Numbered from the stretch's first letter, positions 1-9,146 are shown. The stretch is DNA of 64,000 nt from JAWLHU01 sp049325315 (GCA_049325315.1 JBMONB010000224.1:92673-156672); one strand, 5' to 3'. Notes: generated from the letters alone by a model not told the origin. Translations and numbers: made by a program.

Positions 1-1
1 C

Positions 2-352
2 CAGCGGGGCGAGCGCCACCCGGTCACCGTCGCTGTCAGGGGTGGGCAGGTGATGGGGTGGGCCTCCCTGAACCCCTTCAGCGCTCGCCAGGCCTACCGG
101 TTTGTGGCCGACCTCTCGGTCTACGTGGAGCGGGCGGAGCGTGGCAACGGAATCGGTACGGCCCTCATGGAAGATCTGCTTCGCCGGGCGCCGGCCCTGG
201 GCTACCACAAGCTGGTGCTGACCACCTTCCCACACCTGGTCGCCGTGAAGCTCTACGAGAGGTTCGGCTTCCGCCACGTGGGCGATTACCGGGAGCAGGG
301 GCTGGTAGACGGCGTCTGGACCGATACCCGAATCATGGAACGGATTCTCTGA
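2..352 (+). CDS. GNAT-family N-acetyltransferase, C-terminal part (cut by window edge)
   Basis: The frame is open from the first bases, so the N-terminus lies outside the window and about 116 residues are visible. The acetyl-CoA binding motif RGNGIGTALM is followed by the typical C-terminal GNAT pattern, with LYERFGFRHVG about 30 residues later. The layout with aromatic and Asp-rich ends resembles phosphinothricin/amino-acid acetyltransferases (Pat type), but the substrate cannot be read from the fragment. The internal ATG at 50 has no good ribosome site and lies inside the domain, so it is not the start. Confidence 0.85.
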   Translation, partial: QRGERHPVTVAVRGGQVMGWASLNPFSARQAYRFVADLSVYVERAERGNGIGTALMEDLLRRAPALGYHKLVLTTFPHLVAVKLYERFGFRHVGDYREQGLVDGVWTDTRIMERIL

Positions 353-430
353 TCTTCGGGGGGGCGGGCCACGTCTACGGGCTCTCCCTGTATAACCAAA
401 TCAACATTTTTTGATGTGGAGGCGCCTGTC

Positions 431-1645
431 ATGACCGCCCTTGCAATCCGACTCTCCGCCTGGACCGGCCTCTCCCGGACTTTTGCGATCTTCCTGGGAG
501 GCATGGCGATCTCGAAGCTGGGCGATGCGCTCTACCTCTTCGCTCTGCCCTGGATCGCCTACGAAATGACCGCTTCGCCCGTGGTGATGTCGACCCTCTA
601 CGCCACCGAGATTGTGCCGATTCTGCTCTTCGGCGCCCTGGCCGGCGTGTTTGTCGACCGCTGGGACCGGCGGAAGCTCATGCTCTGGTCCGATGTGACC
701 CGGGCGGTCATTGTGGCGGCGATTCCGCTGCTGCACCTGCTGGGGGCGCTTCAGGTCTGGCACCTCTACGTCGCAGCATTCTCCCTCAGCCTGGTCTCCC
801 TGGCCTTCGACGTGGCGACCACCGCCGTAATTCCCGAGATGGCCGGCAGCGACCTCACCCGGGCCAACGCCACCTTCCAGATGGTCAACCAGGGCGCCTC
901 CATGGCGGGCCCGGCCATCGCCGGCCTGGTGATCGCCACCGTGGGCGGGCTGAACGCCCTCTGGATCGACGCCCTCTCCTTCGGCGGGACCTTCCTGGCG
1001 ATCCTGGTCATGCCCACCTTCCGGCAGCAGTCGCAGGGGCTGACCGCCGGCGGGGTGCTAAAGGGTGTGGCTGAAGGGTTCCGCTGGCTCTGGGAGAGCC
1101 CGGTGATCCGGGTGCTCAGCCTCCAGGCGATGACCGGCAACTTCGGGTTTGGCATGGTCTCCGCCGTGCTCATGTTCTACCTTCGCTCCACCCTTGGACT
1201 GAGCGCCGAACTGGCGGGCCTCGACTACGCCATGCTGGGCGTGGGCGGGCTGCTGGGCTCCATCGCCATCGTGCCGCTCTCCCGCCGTTACCGGCGCTCC
1301 ACCCTCTACCCGGTGATCCTGCTCTTCGGCCTGTCCGGTCTGCTGATCATGGCTACGGTCCGGCTCTGGTGGGCGCCCGGCCTCGGCTTCGGCATGGTCT
1401 CCGCCTGCAACATCGCCTGGGTGGTGCTCTCGACCTCGGTACGCCAGGAACTGATTCCCCCGCACCTGATGGGCCGGGTCCTCGCCTTCTCCCGCATTCT
1501 CTCCACGGCGGCAATGCCCGTGGGGGCTACCCTGGGCGGCCTGCTCTCCAAGTCATTCGATCCGACGGTGATCTTCCTCATCGCTGCGGCCACCAAGGGA
1601 ATCGAGGTGCTGATCGCCCGGTTCTCCGCCATGAAGACCCTGTAA
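431..1645 (+). CDS. MFS transporter (multidrug/siderophore exporter-like)
   Basis: This 404-residue membrane protein has about 12 hydrophobic segments. The cytoplasmic loop between TM2 and TM3 carries GVFVDRWDRRKLM, the MFS motif A form (DRxxRR) seen in the MFS_3/EntS-like exporter group. I chose ATG 431 because GTGGAGG at 416-422 lies about 8 nt upstream; a GTG at 416 in the same frame would consume that ribosome site. The gene stands alone, follows an acetyltransferase and converges on another. Substrate is unknown. A related exporter lies at 55592-56809. Confidence 0.85.
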   Translation: MTALAIRLSAWTGLSRTFAIFLGGMAISKLGDALYLFALPWIAYEMTASPVVMSTLYATEIVPILLFGALAGVFVDRWDRRKLMLWSDVTRAVIVAAIPLLHLLGALQVWHLYVAAFSLSLVSLAFDVATTAVIPEMAGSDLTRANATFQMVNQGASMAGPAIAGLVIATVGGLNALWIDALSFGGTFLAILVMPTFRQQSQGLTAGGVLKGVAEGFRWLWESPVIRVLSLQAMTGNFGFGMVSAVLMFYLRSTLGLSAELAGLDYAMLGVGGLLGSIAIVPLSRRYRRSTLYPVILLFGLSGLLIMATVRLWWAPGLGFGMVSACNIAWVVLSTSVRQELIPPHLMGRVLAFSRILSTAAMPVGATLGGLLSKSFDPTVIFLIAAATKGIEVLIARFSAMKTL

Positions 1646-1652
1646 GCAAGGG

Positions 1653-1682
1653 CCGGGGCTCCCCTCAGAGGGGAAGCCCCGG
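1653..1682. terminator. Hairpin between convergent genes
   Basis: GGGGCTCCCC pairs with GGGGAAGCCCC around a short loop, between the MFS gene on + and the acetyltransferase on -. There is no clear U-tract, so a bidirectional terminator role is inferred from position. The hairpin overlaps the last codons of the minus-strand gene. Confidence 0.4.
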
Positions 1683-2168
1683 TCGCCGCATCTCCAACAG
1701 GTAGGTTGTGGTGCCATCTGGCTGAAGGGTCGGCCCGGAGATGCGGTCAAACCCCACCGCCTCCCAGAAGGCGGCCGCTTTCGGGTTGTTCACCTGCACC
1801 GCCGTCTGAAACCGGTGAATGCGGGGATTGGCCCAGACCTCGATCTCCACCCGCCGCACCACCTGTGCTCCCAGACCCTGCCCCCGGTAGGCCGGGTCGA
1901 TCATGAGGAGAATCAGAAAGGCAAGATCCGGCTCCCCCTCGTAGCCGTCGAGCGCCACATCGAGCACGCCGATCAGCTGTCCATTCGCCGTGTAGATCCC
2001 CTCAAAACGGCCGCCTTCGCGGCCGGAGATATCTAGATCGGCCTGAACCATCTTGGCATCGATGAGCTTGTCGGTGCCCAGGCGGATGAAGTCCGCACAG
2101 CGCTGGTAGAGGGCGACGAGGTCATCGATCTCGGCCTCATTCACGGGGCGGAACTGCAGAAGGGTCAT
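1665..2168 (-). CDS. GNAT-family N-acetyltransferase
   Basis: A complete 167-residue GNAT protein. The acetyl-CoA motif A is RGQGLGAQVVRR near residues 95-106, followed by VNNPKAAAFWEAVGF, the usual C-terminal alpha4/beta7 signature. The protein starts MTLLQFRPVNEAEID, a typical N-terminal beta strand. It is a single gene with no operon partner to suggest the substrate. Confidence 0.85.
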   Translation of the reverse strand: MTLLQFRPVNEAEIDDLVALYQRCADFIRLGTDKLIDAKMVQADLDISGREGGRFEGIYTANGQLIGVLDVALDGYEGEPDLAFLILLMIDPAYRGQGLGAQVVRRVEIEVWANPRIHRFQTAVQVNNPKAAAFWEAVGFDRISGPTLQPDGTTTYLLEMRRPGLPL

Positions 2169-2255
2169 CTGTTTTCACCTGTCCCCAGGGAGATGATTCC
2201 CCTTCATTCGCCCCGCGGGCCACCCGCACCTCCATGGCTGCCCGTGGCTTTGTGG

Positions 2256-2801
2256 CTAGAGGCTGGGCGGGGTGCTGGTGAGAGCCTTCACCTTCCATAC
2301 GTCGGAGATCTTCTGCAGCTCTGCCCACCGGTGGTTGATACCCGGGTTCCAGGCCCCGCCGGGGCTGGAACCCAGGTCGACCTTGACCTCGAAGTAGACC
2401 GTGGGGGTTTCCTCTATGACCGTCGCCTTGAGGAGCTTGATCTCCTCTATGGTGGCCGTCTTGCTGCCCGTGGGGCCGGATGGTTTCTTCGGCGCCGGGT
2501 TGCCGGCCGACAAGAAGCTCATCATGGCGGTGTCCTGGTTGACCACGGCGTCGAAATAGAGGAGCAGCACGGACTCGGCTGTATCGATCTCCCGCTGCGT
2601 CACCTCGGTACCCGGCTCCTTGGCGGGGGGCTTCGCGGCCTGACCCGAGGTGCTGGGCTCGGGGGTGGCAGTCTGGGCGACCGGCTCCTTCGGCGCCGGT
2701 GCAGGTACTGGCTTGGCATCGCCCTGTACGTCCGTTCCGCTGCTGCTACATCCAATCAGGAGTATACCGGATGCGAGCAGGAGCAATGTCCGCTGCATCA
2801 T
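2256..2801 (-). CDS. Putative lipoprotein
   Basis: About 181 residues. A signal sequence MMQRTLLLLASGILLIGC ends in the lipobox LIGC, so the mature protein should be lipid-anchored outside the membrane. A Pro/Ala-rich linker follows (to about residue 60), then a roughly 110-residue globular domain starting REIDTAESVLLLYFDAV, reminiscent of DUF4829-type NTF2-like folds. The start is one of two adjacent ATGs (2801 or 2798); a longer upstream frame exists but would bury the signal peptide. Function unknown. Confidence 0.75.
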   Translation of the reverse strand: MMQRTLLLLASGILLIGCSSSGTDVQGDAKPVPAPAPKEPVAQTATPEPSTSGQAAKPPAKEPGTEVTQREIDTAESVLLLYFDAVVNQDTAMMSFLSAGNPAPKKPSGPTGSKTATIEEIKLLKATVIEETPTVYFEVKVDLGSSPGGAWNPGINHRWAELQKISDVWKVKALTSTPPSL

Positions 2802-2933
2802 GCGCCTCACGGCAACCACGACCTCTCTTGCCAGGGTGTTGCCATGATTATACAGCGGGGTGGCTTCATTCGTTAATCGCTTCGCCAGTCTAATCTTCGT
2901 AGTCCAATAGTACCAGATACCACTGTCCAGCAT

Positions 2934-3749
2934 CTACAGCGGAGCCTTTCGGGAGAACTGCGGCGCCCGCTTCTCCCGGACCGACGAGAGCCCCTCTGCT
3001 GCATCGGGGGTGAGGAAGCCGAGGAACTCCAGCGCCGTAGAGGTGTCGAAGATCGGGCCGGCCATACGCAGCCAGTTGTTCAGGGCGTACTTGGTCCAGC
3101 GAATGGCGCTGGGGCTCCCCTTGGCCAGCCGGTTCGCCACAGCGAGGGCGGTCTCGTAGACCTTCTCGTCGTCGACGCACTGGGAGACCAGGCCGATACG
3201 CTCCGCCTCCTCCCCGGAGATGGACTCGTTCAGCAGCAGGTAATACTTCGCCTTGGCCATGCCCACCAGCAGCGGCCAGATAATGGCGGCGTGATCGCCT
3301 GCGGCCACCCCGATGCGAACGTGGCCATCGACAAAACGGGCGGTGCGCCCGGCAATGGAGATGTCGGAGAGCAGCGCGACCGCCAGCCCGGCGCCGACGG
3401 CGGGCCCCTCTACCGCCGCAACGACCGGCTTGGAGCAGTTGATGATGTTATAGACCAGGTCACGAGCCTCTTTCCAGACCCGCAGCCGGGTGTCGTGATC
3501 CTTCATGATCGCTTCGACCAGGTCAAAGTCGCCGCCCGAAGAGAACTTGCCATTCGCCCCCCGCACCAGCACCACGCTGATCTCCTCGTCGGCGTCAATC
3601 TCGCGCCAGACCCGGGTCAACTCTGTATGCATCTGCGCCGTCACCGAGTTGAGCGTGCGGGACTTCTCCAGCACAATCTCCAGAATCCCCTCAGCGGGCT
3701 TCTCGAACCGCAGGGCCTCATAGTCGGCTAGCCAGTTCCGCTTCTTCAC
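2934..3749 (-). CDS. Enoyl-CoA hydratase/isomerase family protein
   Basis: This 271-residue crotonase-fold protein has the oxyanion-hole segments FSSGGDF (near residue 70) and GPAVGAG (near 116). The catalytic region reads FVDGHVRIGVAAGDHAAIIW where typical hydratases have PE...G..PGxGG: the first Glu is absent and an Asp follows the second Gly. This matches a crotonase subgroup that conserves H.RxG..xGD rather than classic crotonase, so the exact reaction is uncertain. It lies far from the paaFGH cluster and in the opposite orientation, so it is probably a separate acyl-CoA enzyme. Confidence 0.8.
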   Translation of the reverse strand: MKKRNWLADYEALRFEKPAEGILEIVLEKSRTLNSVTAQMHTELTRVWREIDADEEISVVLVRGANGKFSSGGDFDLVEAIMKDHDTRLRVWKEARDLVYNIINCSKPVVAAVEGPAVGAGLAVALLSDISIAGRTARFVDGHVRIGVAAGDHAAIIWPLLVGMAKAKYYLLLNESISGEEAERIGLVSQCVDDEKVYETALAVANRLAKGSPSAIRWTKYALNNWLRMAGPIFDTSTALEFLGFLTPDAAEGLSSVREKRAPQFSRKAPL

Positions 3750-3825
3750 GTGTTGCCCCCTCCCTCCGCAATCGCAAAACGCTGACCATTCTAGTTACAG
3801 CACCGACCGCCATTTCCCCTCCCCG

Positions 3826-3861
3826 GGGAAAAAGAGAGCGCACCACCGCCTGGTGATGCGC
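3826..3861 (-). terminator. Rho-independent terminator of terC
   Basis: On the minus strand a 10-bp stem (GCGCATCACC with GGTGGTGCGC, loop AGGC) is followed by CTCTCTTTTTCC. It lies 20 bp beyond the terC stop codon. Confidence 0.8.
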
Positions 3862-3880
3862 TTCGGCAATGCTGTGCGAG

Positions 3881-4840
3881 TTAGTGGCTCTGGCTCTGCT
3901 TGTGCGCCTTGTCGTCTGGGGTCTTTTCGGGAATCATCAGCGAGGCGATCACCGAAACTGTGATCACGCCCAGCACCACCGAAAGCGAGATGGCAATCGG
4001 CATGTGGAAGCCGAAGGGGAGGGCAAGCATCTTTACGCCGATGAAGGCCAGAACCAAGGCCAGGCCGAGCTTGAGGTATCGGAACTTGTGAATGATGCCC
4101 GCCAGCAGGAAGTAGAGCGCCCGCAGGCCGAGAATCGCAAAGACATTCGAGGTTAAGATGATGAAGGGATCGCGGCTGATGCCCATGACCGCCGGAATCG
4201 AGTCGATGGCGAAGATCAGGTCGGTCGCCTCCACCATCACGATCGACGTGCCCAGCAGGGTGAGCATCGTCTTGCCGTTCCGCTTGGTGAGAATCTTGTT
4301 GCCGTCAAACCCCGGGTAGGTGGGGAGAATCCGGGAGACGAACCTGTAGACCTTGCTGTCCTCCAGCGACTCCTCTTCCTCGTTGGTGCTCCGCATCATC
4401 TTGAAGCCGGTCACCACCAGGAACAGGCCGAAGAGCGGGAGCAGCCAGGTGAAGCGCTCCACCAGCTCGACTCCCAGGAAGATCAGGATGCCGCGCATCA
4501 CAATGGCGCCGATAACGCCCCAGACCAGGGCCCGATGCTGGAGGCCGCCCCGGATCCCGAAGAAGCCGAAGATCAGGGCGATGACAAAGATATTGTCAAC
4601 GCTAAGCGCCTTCTCAAGCGTATAGCCGGCGATATACTGCATCCACATATCCAGGCCGTACTGCCAGTAGACGTATCCGCTAAAGAGCAGGGCCAGAACA
4701 ATCCAGGCCACAGATGTCCATGCAGCTTCCTTCAGGCTAATGTCGTGATCATCTTTGTGGAGCACAAAGAGATCCAGCCAGGTGGCAAACGCTACAAACG
4801 CAAAGAAGGCCAATAGCTCGAACAGATGCATGTCGCCCAT
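3881..4840 (-). CDS. TerC-family integral membrane protein (Alx/manganese-export type)
   Basis: A 319-residue TerC-family protein with 8-9 membrane segments. It carries the family signature LEKALSVDNIFVIALIF near residue 70 and a second acidic motif VEATDLIFAIDSIPAVMG near residue 205; the Asp residues in these helices are conserved in TerC proteins and proposed to bind metal. The C-terminus is short and hydrophilic with several Lys and His. TerC proteins of the Alx group export Mn2+ or help metallate exported enzymes. The 5' leader contains a yybP-ykoY riboswitch, which fits Mn2+-dependent expression. Confidence 0.9.
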   Translation of the reverse strand: MGDMHLFELLAFFAFVAFATWLDLFVLHKDDHDISLKEAAWTSVAWIVLALLFSGYVYWQYGLDMWMQYIAGYTLEKALSVDNIFVIALIFGFFGIRGGLQHRALVWGVIGAIVMRGILIFLGVELVERFTWLLPLFGLFLVVTGFKMMRSTNEEEESLEDSKVYRFVSRILPTYPGFDGNKILTKRNGKTMLTLLGTSIVMVEATDLIFAIDSIPAVMGISRDPFIILTSNVFAILGLRALYFLLAGIIHKFRYLKLGLALVLAFIGVKMLALPFGFHMPIAISLSVVLGVITVSVIASLMIPEKTPDDKAHKQSQSH

Positions 4841-4909
4841 TAAGTCGCCCGCTCCTCACGTGTCATTCTTATAGCTCCTGCAATCCGGTCACGCCTGGCA
4901 TGCCCCCCA

Positions 4910-5070
4910 GGGTAAACAGAAGGGACATGGCGCGCTTAGTTCCCGTGAGGAACCAAGGTCTTGCCATGTCCCAGAAAGGCCTGGTGACCGAAACAGCCGG
5001 GGGCTCGTGTCCCGCGTATGACCGACTGAATCACCTGACAGCGCCAGGCCGGCTACTCCCCTTGAGTAGA
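4910..5070 (-). promoter_or_regulatory. yybP-ykoY (Mn2+) riboswitch with overlapping terminator, upstream of terC
   Basis: Read on the minus strand, the leader holds both conserved internal loops of the yybP-ykoY class: AAGGGGAGTAGC (about 5064-5052) and TTTCTGGGACATGGC (about 4977-4963). The second aptamer segment, GGGACATGGC (4972-4963), is perfectly complementary to GCCATGTCCC at 4931-4922, followed by CTTCTGTTT. Terminator and aptamer are therefore mutually exclusive: metal binding should free the downstream gene. This class is known to bind Mn2+ and to precede TerC-family genes. Confidence 0.88.
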
Positions 5071-5085
5071 CTATTCCATTACCCC

Positions 5086-6150
5086 TTAGTATACAAAATG
5101 GGGTATCTTCTGGCAAGACCACTCAATCCAATCTCCATGGGCCTGGTACCTCCCCAGGGTTTCTGTTCCAGCAAGCGCTCCATTGCAGAAAGTCTGCAGC
5201 CGGACTTCAGGCCAGGTGGACCCGGGGGTATACTCCAGGGCCACCTGGTAGAGGGTGCGTCCACCTGAAGCCGCCGCCAGCAGCGCGGCAAACCGCTCCT
5301 TGTCCTCCGGTCGGAACTGGTTGAGGGTGTGGCAGTGGAAGACCACCGGGGCAGACCCCTCCGGAACCTGATCCAGCGCGGACCAGGTGGCCTCCAGCCC
5401 GTCGCCCGCCACCAGGGTGGGCGGCTCTGCCGTAGCCAGCTCGATCGCCTGGGCCAGCCGGGCCGCCCGGGCGGTCTGGTCGGGCCAGACCAGCGACCGC
5501 AGCCAGAGGGCGGCATCTGGGTCCCGCACGTCGATCGGGTTCAGATCAATTCCAACCCGCATGGCCACCGCCGGCATCACCGGGGGGATCGGCGGCCGCA
5601 GCTCACCGCGGGTTTCGCAAGAAACCTGCACAGGGCTGGTTACATCGCCCTGTAATTCACCGGTGCCGTAATCGTAGGCGTAGCGATCCCACAGGAGCAG
5701 AAGACCCGCGCTGGTCCCTACTTCGATCAGGGCAAGCGGCGCCTGATTGGCGCGCGCTGCCACCAGGCTGAATGCCGGCAGCAATATGGCAGCACGGGCC
5801 ACCTCGTTCGTCTGAACCAGGCGGCTCCGAAGGAGTGGCAGAATCTCGGCCCGGTACGTGAGGCAGAAGTCGCGGAAGGCGGGGAAGACTGGGTCCCCTT
5901 CAGCGAAGGCGCCGCCCAGGCTTGGGTAGAACGTTCGCAGAGCGTGATCCGCCCCTCGGAGGAGCAGGTACTGAACCGCCGCCAGCAGCAGGTTGGTCTT
6001 CGGAAAGTTAGGTGCCTCGTTGGCCAGGGCGATGAGTTCTGGGTCATCGGCGATACCATTGGTGATAGCCCGGTACAGCGGAGAGCGGGTGCACTCCACC
6101 TCGGCAAAGCGTCGGAACGCGGCGGCCAGGGCGTTTGGATCCACGTGCAT
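5086..6150 (-). CDS. DUF2332-family protein
   Basis: A 354-residue protein starting MHVDPNALAAAFRRFAEVEC. It matches the DUF2332 pattern: an N-terminal helical region with SPLYRAITNGIADDPEL, a central LALIEVGTSAGLLLLWDRYAY segment resembling a nucleotide/SAM-binding GxxxGL loop, and a C-terminal FHCHTLNQF motif. Biochemical function is unknown; a methyltransferase-like fold is an inference from the central glycine motif. It is transcribed ahead of terC but terC has its own promoter. Confidence 0.75.
   Translation of the reverse strand: MHVDPNALAAAFRRFAEVECTRSPLYRAITNGIADDPELIALANEAPNFPKTNLLLAAVQYLLLRGADHALRTFYPSLGGAFAEGDPVFPAFRDFCLTYRAEILPLLRSRLVQTNEVARAAILLPAFSLVAARANQAPLALIEVGTSAGLLLLWDRYAYDYGTGELQGDVTSPVQVSCETRGELRPPIPPVMPAVAMRVGIDLNPIDVRDPDAALWLRSLVWPDQTARAARLAQAIELATAEPPTLVAGDGLEATWSALDQVPEGSAPVVFHCHTLNQFRPEDKERFAALLAAASGGRTLYQVALEYTPGSTWPEVRLQTFCNGALAGTETLGRYQAHGDWIEWSCQKIPHFVY
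5088..5116 (-). promoter_or_regulatory. Sigma-A-type promoter for the terC riboswitch transcript
   Basis: On the minus strand TTGCCA (5116-5111), a 17-bp spacer and TATACT (5093-5088) form a near-consensus vegetative promoter. It overlaps the last codons of the upstream DUF2332 gene and would start transcription about 15 nt before the riboswitch. Confidence 0.7.
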
Positions 6151-6242
6151 CTACAGCCCCTCCTTCACCCCCAACTCTATCATTAGCCACAGTAATGAGT
6201 GAAATAGAACTTCCTTTGCTATCTGATCGCATCGCCCAATCA

Positions 6243-6277
6243 AAAGGAAGAGGCCCACCCGGGAGTCGGGTGGGCCT
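6243..6277 (-). terminator. Rho-independent terminator of the tldD-tldE operon
   Basis: On the minus strand AGGCCCACCCG and CGGGTGGGCCT form an 11-bp stem followed by CTTCCTTTTG. It starts 7 bp after the tldE stop. Confidence 0.8.
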
Positions 6278-6283
6278 TCGAGG

Positions 6284-7633
6284 TTACTTGCCGGCGACCG
6301 CCAGGCTCCTGATCCGCAGGGTGGGCGAGCCCACGTTGGCGCCGAAGGGGACGAACTCCAGGTCGGAGCCCACCTCTTCGATCTCCTGCAACACGGTGTA
6401 GAAGTTGCCGGCCACGGTGATCTGGTTGACGGGCTTGACGATCTTGCCGCCCTTCACGTAGTAGCCATGAGCCGCCAGGGAGAAGTCGCCCGAGATTGGG
6501 TTGGCGCCCGAGTGGAGGCCCTGGAGGCTGGTGATGATCACCGCTTCGTCGGTGTCCGCCACCATCTCCTCAAGGGAGCGCTCGCCCGGCTTCAGGTAGA
6601 GGTTCGAGGGGGCGGTGGCGATGGCGCCCTTGTACGAAGGCTTGTAGCCATGGCCGGTGGAGGCGACGCCCTCGACCCCGGCGCTCTTCAGGTTGTAGAG
6701 GAACGAGGTGAGCACGCCGTTTTCCATCAGGTTCAGCCGCCGGGAGGGAACCCCCTCGCTGTCAAAGGAGCGGCTGCCAACGGCGCCGGGGAGGAAGGGG
6801 TCGTCGACCAGGGTGACCCGCTCGCTGCCGATCATCTCCCCGATGCGGCCCTTCAGGCCGGAGCGCCCCTTCTGGACGTTCTCGGCGAAGAAGACCACGT
6901 CAAAGGCGGTCAGCATGCTAGCCGCGGCGGTGTTCCGGAGGAGAATCGGGTAGGGCCGGCTTTCCAGCGGCTCGGCCCCCAGGTAGGAGATCGCTTCGTC
7001 GACAACCTCCTTGGCCACCGCCTTCGGGTCGATCGCCGCCAGGTCATGAACGGGGAGGATCTTGAAGGAGCTCTTGGTGTCGCTGCCCTCCCGGGCTACG
7101 GCCGAGAACAGCAAGAAGCTCAGGTTGACCTTCTCGCTCCGGTCGAGCCCCCGGGTGTTGGCGATCATCCGCTCGCTGGTCACCGCCTGGGCGTTGCAGT
7201 ACGTCACCAGGGCGATGCGCTTGTCGAGCCGGAAGCACTCCGCCTCGATCTCCTTCAGCAGGTCGATCATCTGCGCAGGCGTGGCCTGGGCCAGCTTCTC
7301 GGAGAAGAGCTCCACCGTCTCGTACTCGAACGGCCCCGCGTAGAGCGGCTCGGTGTCCGCGCTGTCGATGGTCTCGGCGGAGGCCTTCGCCCCGTTCAGC
7401 AGCGAGTCAATGGCCGCCTCGTCGATCAACTCGGTGTAGGCGTAGCCCATCTTGTCGTTGTACCGCCCCCGGAAGGAGAGGCCGCCGTCCACGGCAATCG
7501 AGTAGGTGTCGATCTCGCCCTTGAAGACCTTGCCGCTGAACTGGTTGTTGCTCTGGTAGGAGACCTCCATGTCGGTGAAGCCCATGGCGGCGCCGCGGGC
7601 GAAGAGGGTGCTCTTCAGTTCCTGCAGGTTCAT
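6284..7633 (-). CDS. tldE: TldE/PmbA-type metalloprotease subunit
   Basis: 449 residues, the non-catalytic partner of TldD in the TldD/E heterodimeric protease known to trim RiPP leaders (microcin B17) and degrade unfolded peptides. The protein lacks the HExxxH motif, as TldE does, and shows the family elements GRSGLKGRIGEMIGSE near residue 255 and NPISGDFSLAAHGYYVKGGK near residue 380. ATG 7633 was chosen because it follows an AAGGGGGAAG ribosome site and lies 2 nt after the tldD stop; the longer frame would overlap tldD. It is co-transcribed with tldD and is probably the housekeeping pair. Confidence 0.9.
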   Translation of the reverse strand: MNLQELKSTLFARGAAMGFTDMEVSYQSNNQFSGKVFKGEIDTYSIAVDGGLSFRGRYNDKMGYAYTELIDEAAIDSLLNGAKASAETIDSADTEPLYAGPFEYETVELFSEKLAQATPAQMIDLLKEIEAECFRLDKRIALVTYCNAQAVTSERMIANTRGLDRSEKVNLSFLLFSAVAREGSDTKSSFKILPVHDLAAIDPKAVAKEVVDEAISYLGAEPLESRPYPILLRNTAAASMLTAFDVVFFAENVQKGRSGLKGRIGEMIGSERVTLVDDPFLPGAVGSRSFDSEGVPSRRLNLMENGVLTSFLYNLKSAGVEGVASTGHGYKPSYKGAIATAPSNLYLKPGERSLEEMVADTDEAVIITSLQGLHSGANPISGDFSLAAHGYYVKGGKIVKPVNQITVAGNFYTVLQEIEEVGSDLEFVPFGANVGSPTLRIRSLAVAGK

Positions 7634-7635
7634 CG

Positions 7636-9027
7636 TTACTTCCCCCTTCTGCCGCCAACCGTGATCTCGCTGACGCGAATCATCGGCTGACCGACGTTGG
7701 TCGGAATCGATCCGCTGAGCGAGCCGCACATGCCCTGGCCCTGGGCCAGGTTGTTGCCCACCATGTCGATCTTGGAGAGGGTGTCGAAGCCCGTGCCGAT
7801 CAGCGTGGCGCCGCGGACCGGCTCGGCGATCTTGCCGTTGCGAACCATGTAGCCCTCGTTGACGGCAAAGTTGTACTCGCCGGTGGCTGGGTTGACCGAG
7901 CCGCCGCCCAGGTTCCGGGCGTAGATGCCGAATTCAGTGTTGGCGATGATCTCCTCCGGCGTGGACTTGCCGGGAGCGATAAAGGTGTTGGTCATGCGGG
8001 AGGTCGGGGCGAACTTGTAGGACTGCCGGCGACCGGAGCCGGTGGGGGCCATGCCCATACGGCGGCCGTTCAGCTTGTCGATCAGGTAGCCCTTCAGAAT
8101 GCCGTTCTCGATCAGCACGTTCTTCTGGGTGGGCATGCCCTCATCGTCGATGTTCAGAGAGCCCCACTCGTTGGGCCGGGTGCCGTCATCGATATAGGTC
8201 ACGATCTCGTCGGCCACCTTCTGGCCGAGCTTATCAGCGAAGATCGAGGCCTTCTTGGCGACAGCGGTGGCCTCCATGCCGTGGCCGCAGGCCTCGTGCA
8301 TGATCACGCCGCCGAACTCGTTGTTGAGGATCACCGGGAAGCGGCCGCTCGGGCAGTCGTCGGCATGCAGCATGGTGACCGCAATGCGGGCTGCCTCGCC
8401 GGCGTAGTGCTGCAGGTCCAGGTTTTCGAAGAACTCGAAGCCCATGGAAGCCCCGGGTCCGCAGAAGCCCCGCTGGAGCTGCGAGCCCTTGGAGGCAACC
8501 GCCTCAATCACCAGCCGCCCGCGGATTCGCCGGTCCTCGGCGTGGGTGCCCTCGGAGTTGGCGATCAGCACCTGCTGGTCCTCGTCGAGGTAGCGGACCG
8601 TCACCTGAGAGATCTCCGGGCTGTATCCCTTGGCGATGGCGTGGGCCTCACGCATCTTCCCGACCTTCCGGGAGAGGGGCACGTCGCTGGGGAGCAGCTG
8701 AATCGGGTGGAGGTTCCGGGAGGGGGAGGTCATCAGGTTCAGGGTCTGGTCAAGCTGCTTCGCCCCGCGTACCGCCTGTGCCGCCTGCTTGACCAGGGGC
8801 AGAAGTTTCTCGGGGGTATGCTCGTTGGTGTAGGCATACACGCTGTTGAACCCGTTAAAGATCCGGATCCCGATCCCGAAGTCCTGTCCGGCGACACTGG
8901 ACTCCACCTTGCCGCCCACCATCGTGATGGTGGTGTTTCGCTTCTGCTCCACGAAGATCTCGGCAAAGTCGCCCCCGGTAGCAAGGGCCGCGGTGATCAT
9001 ATTCTCGATCAGCGCCTTACTGAGCAC
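7636..9027 (-). CDS. tldD: TldD-type zinc metalloprotease catalytic subunit
   Basis: 463 residues. The zinc site MHEACGHGMEA carries H244, E245 and H249, and the third ligand is expected at C434 in QGQGMCGSLSG. C-terminal GGGSVNPATGEYNFAVNEGY is the usual TldD barrel segment. The GTG start at 9027 follows AAGGAGG with a 7-nt spacer; an upstream in-frame ATG would add 68 residues unlike the family. First gene of the two-gene tldD-tldE operon. A second, RiPP-associated pair is encoded at 58917-61609. Confidence 0.92.
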   Translation of the reverse strand: MLSKALIENMITAALATGGDFAEIFVEQKRNTTITMVGGKVESSVAGQDFGIGIRIFNGFNSVYAYTNEHTPEKLLPLVKQAAQAVRGAKQLDQTLNLMTSPSRNLHPIQLLPSDVPLSRKVGKMREAHAIAKGYSPEISQVTVRYLDEDQQVLIANSEGTHAEDRRIRGRLVIEAVASKGSQLQRGFCGPGASMGFEFFENLDLQHYAGEAARIAVTMLHADDCPSGRFPVILNNEFGGVIMHEACGHGMEATAVAKKASIFADKLGQKVADEIVTYIDDGTRPNEWGSLNIDDEGMPTQKNVLIENGILKGYLIDKLNGRRMGMAPTGSGRRQSYKFAPTSRMTNTFIAPGKSTPEEIIANTEFGIYARNLGGGSVNPATGEYNFAVNEGYMVRNGKIAEPVRGATLIGTGFDTLSKIDMVGNNLAQGQGMCGSLSGSIPTNVGQPMIRVSEITVGGRRGK

Positions 9028-9146
9028 AGTCCGACCTCCTTGTACGAAACTCGTATAAGGAATTGGCGATCGGCGCAAACAAGACCTGTTTATAGGGACA
9101 CAAAAATTCGTGGCATGAAGTAGTTGCAGGCCTGGGCCCACGCACG

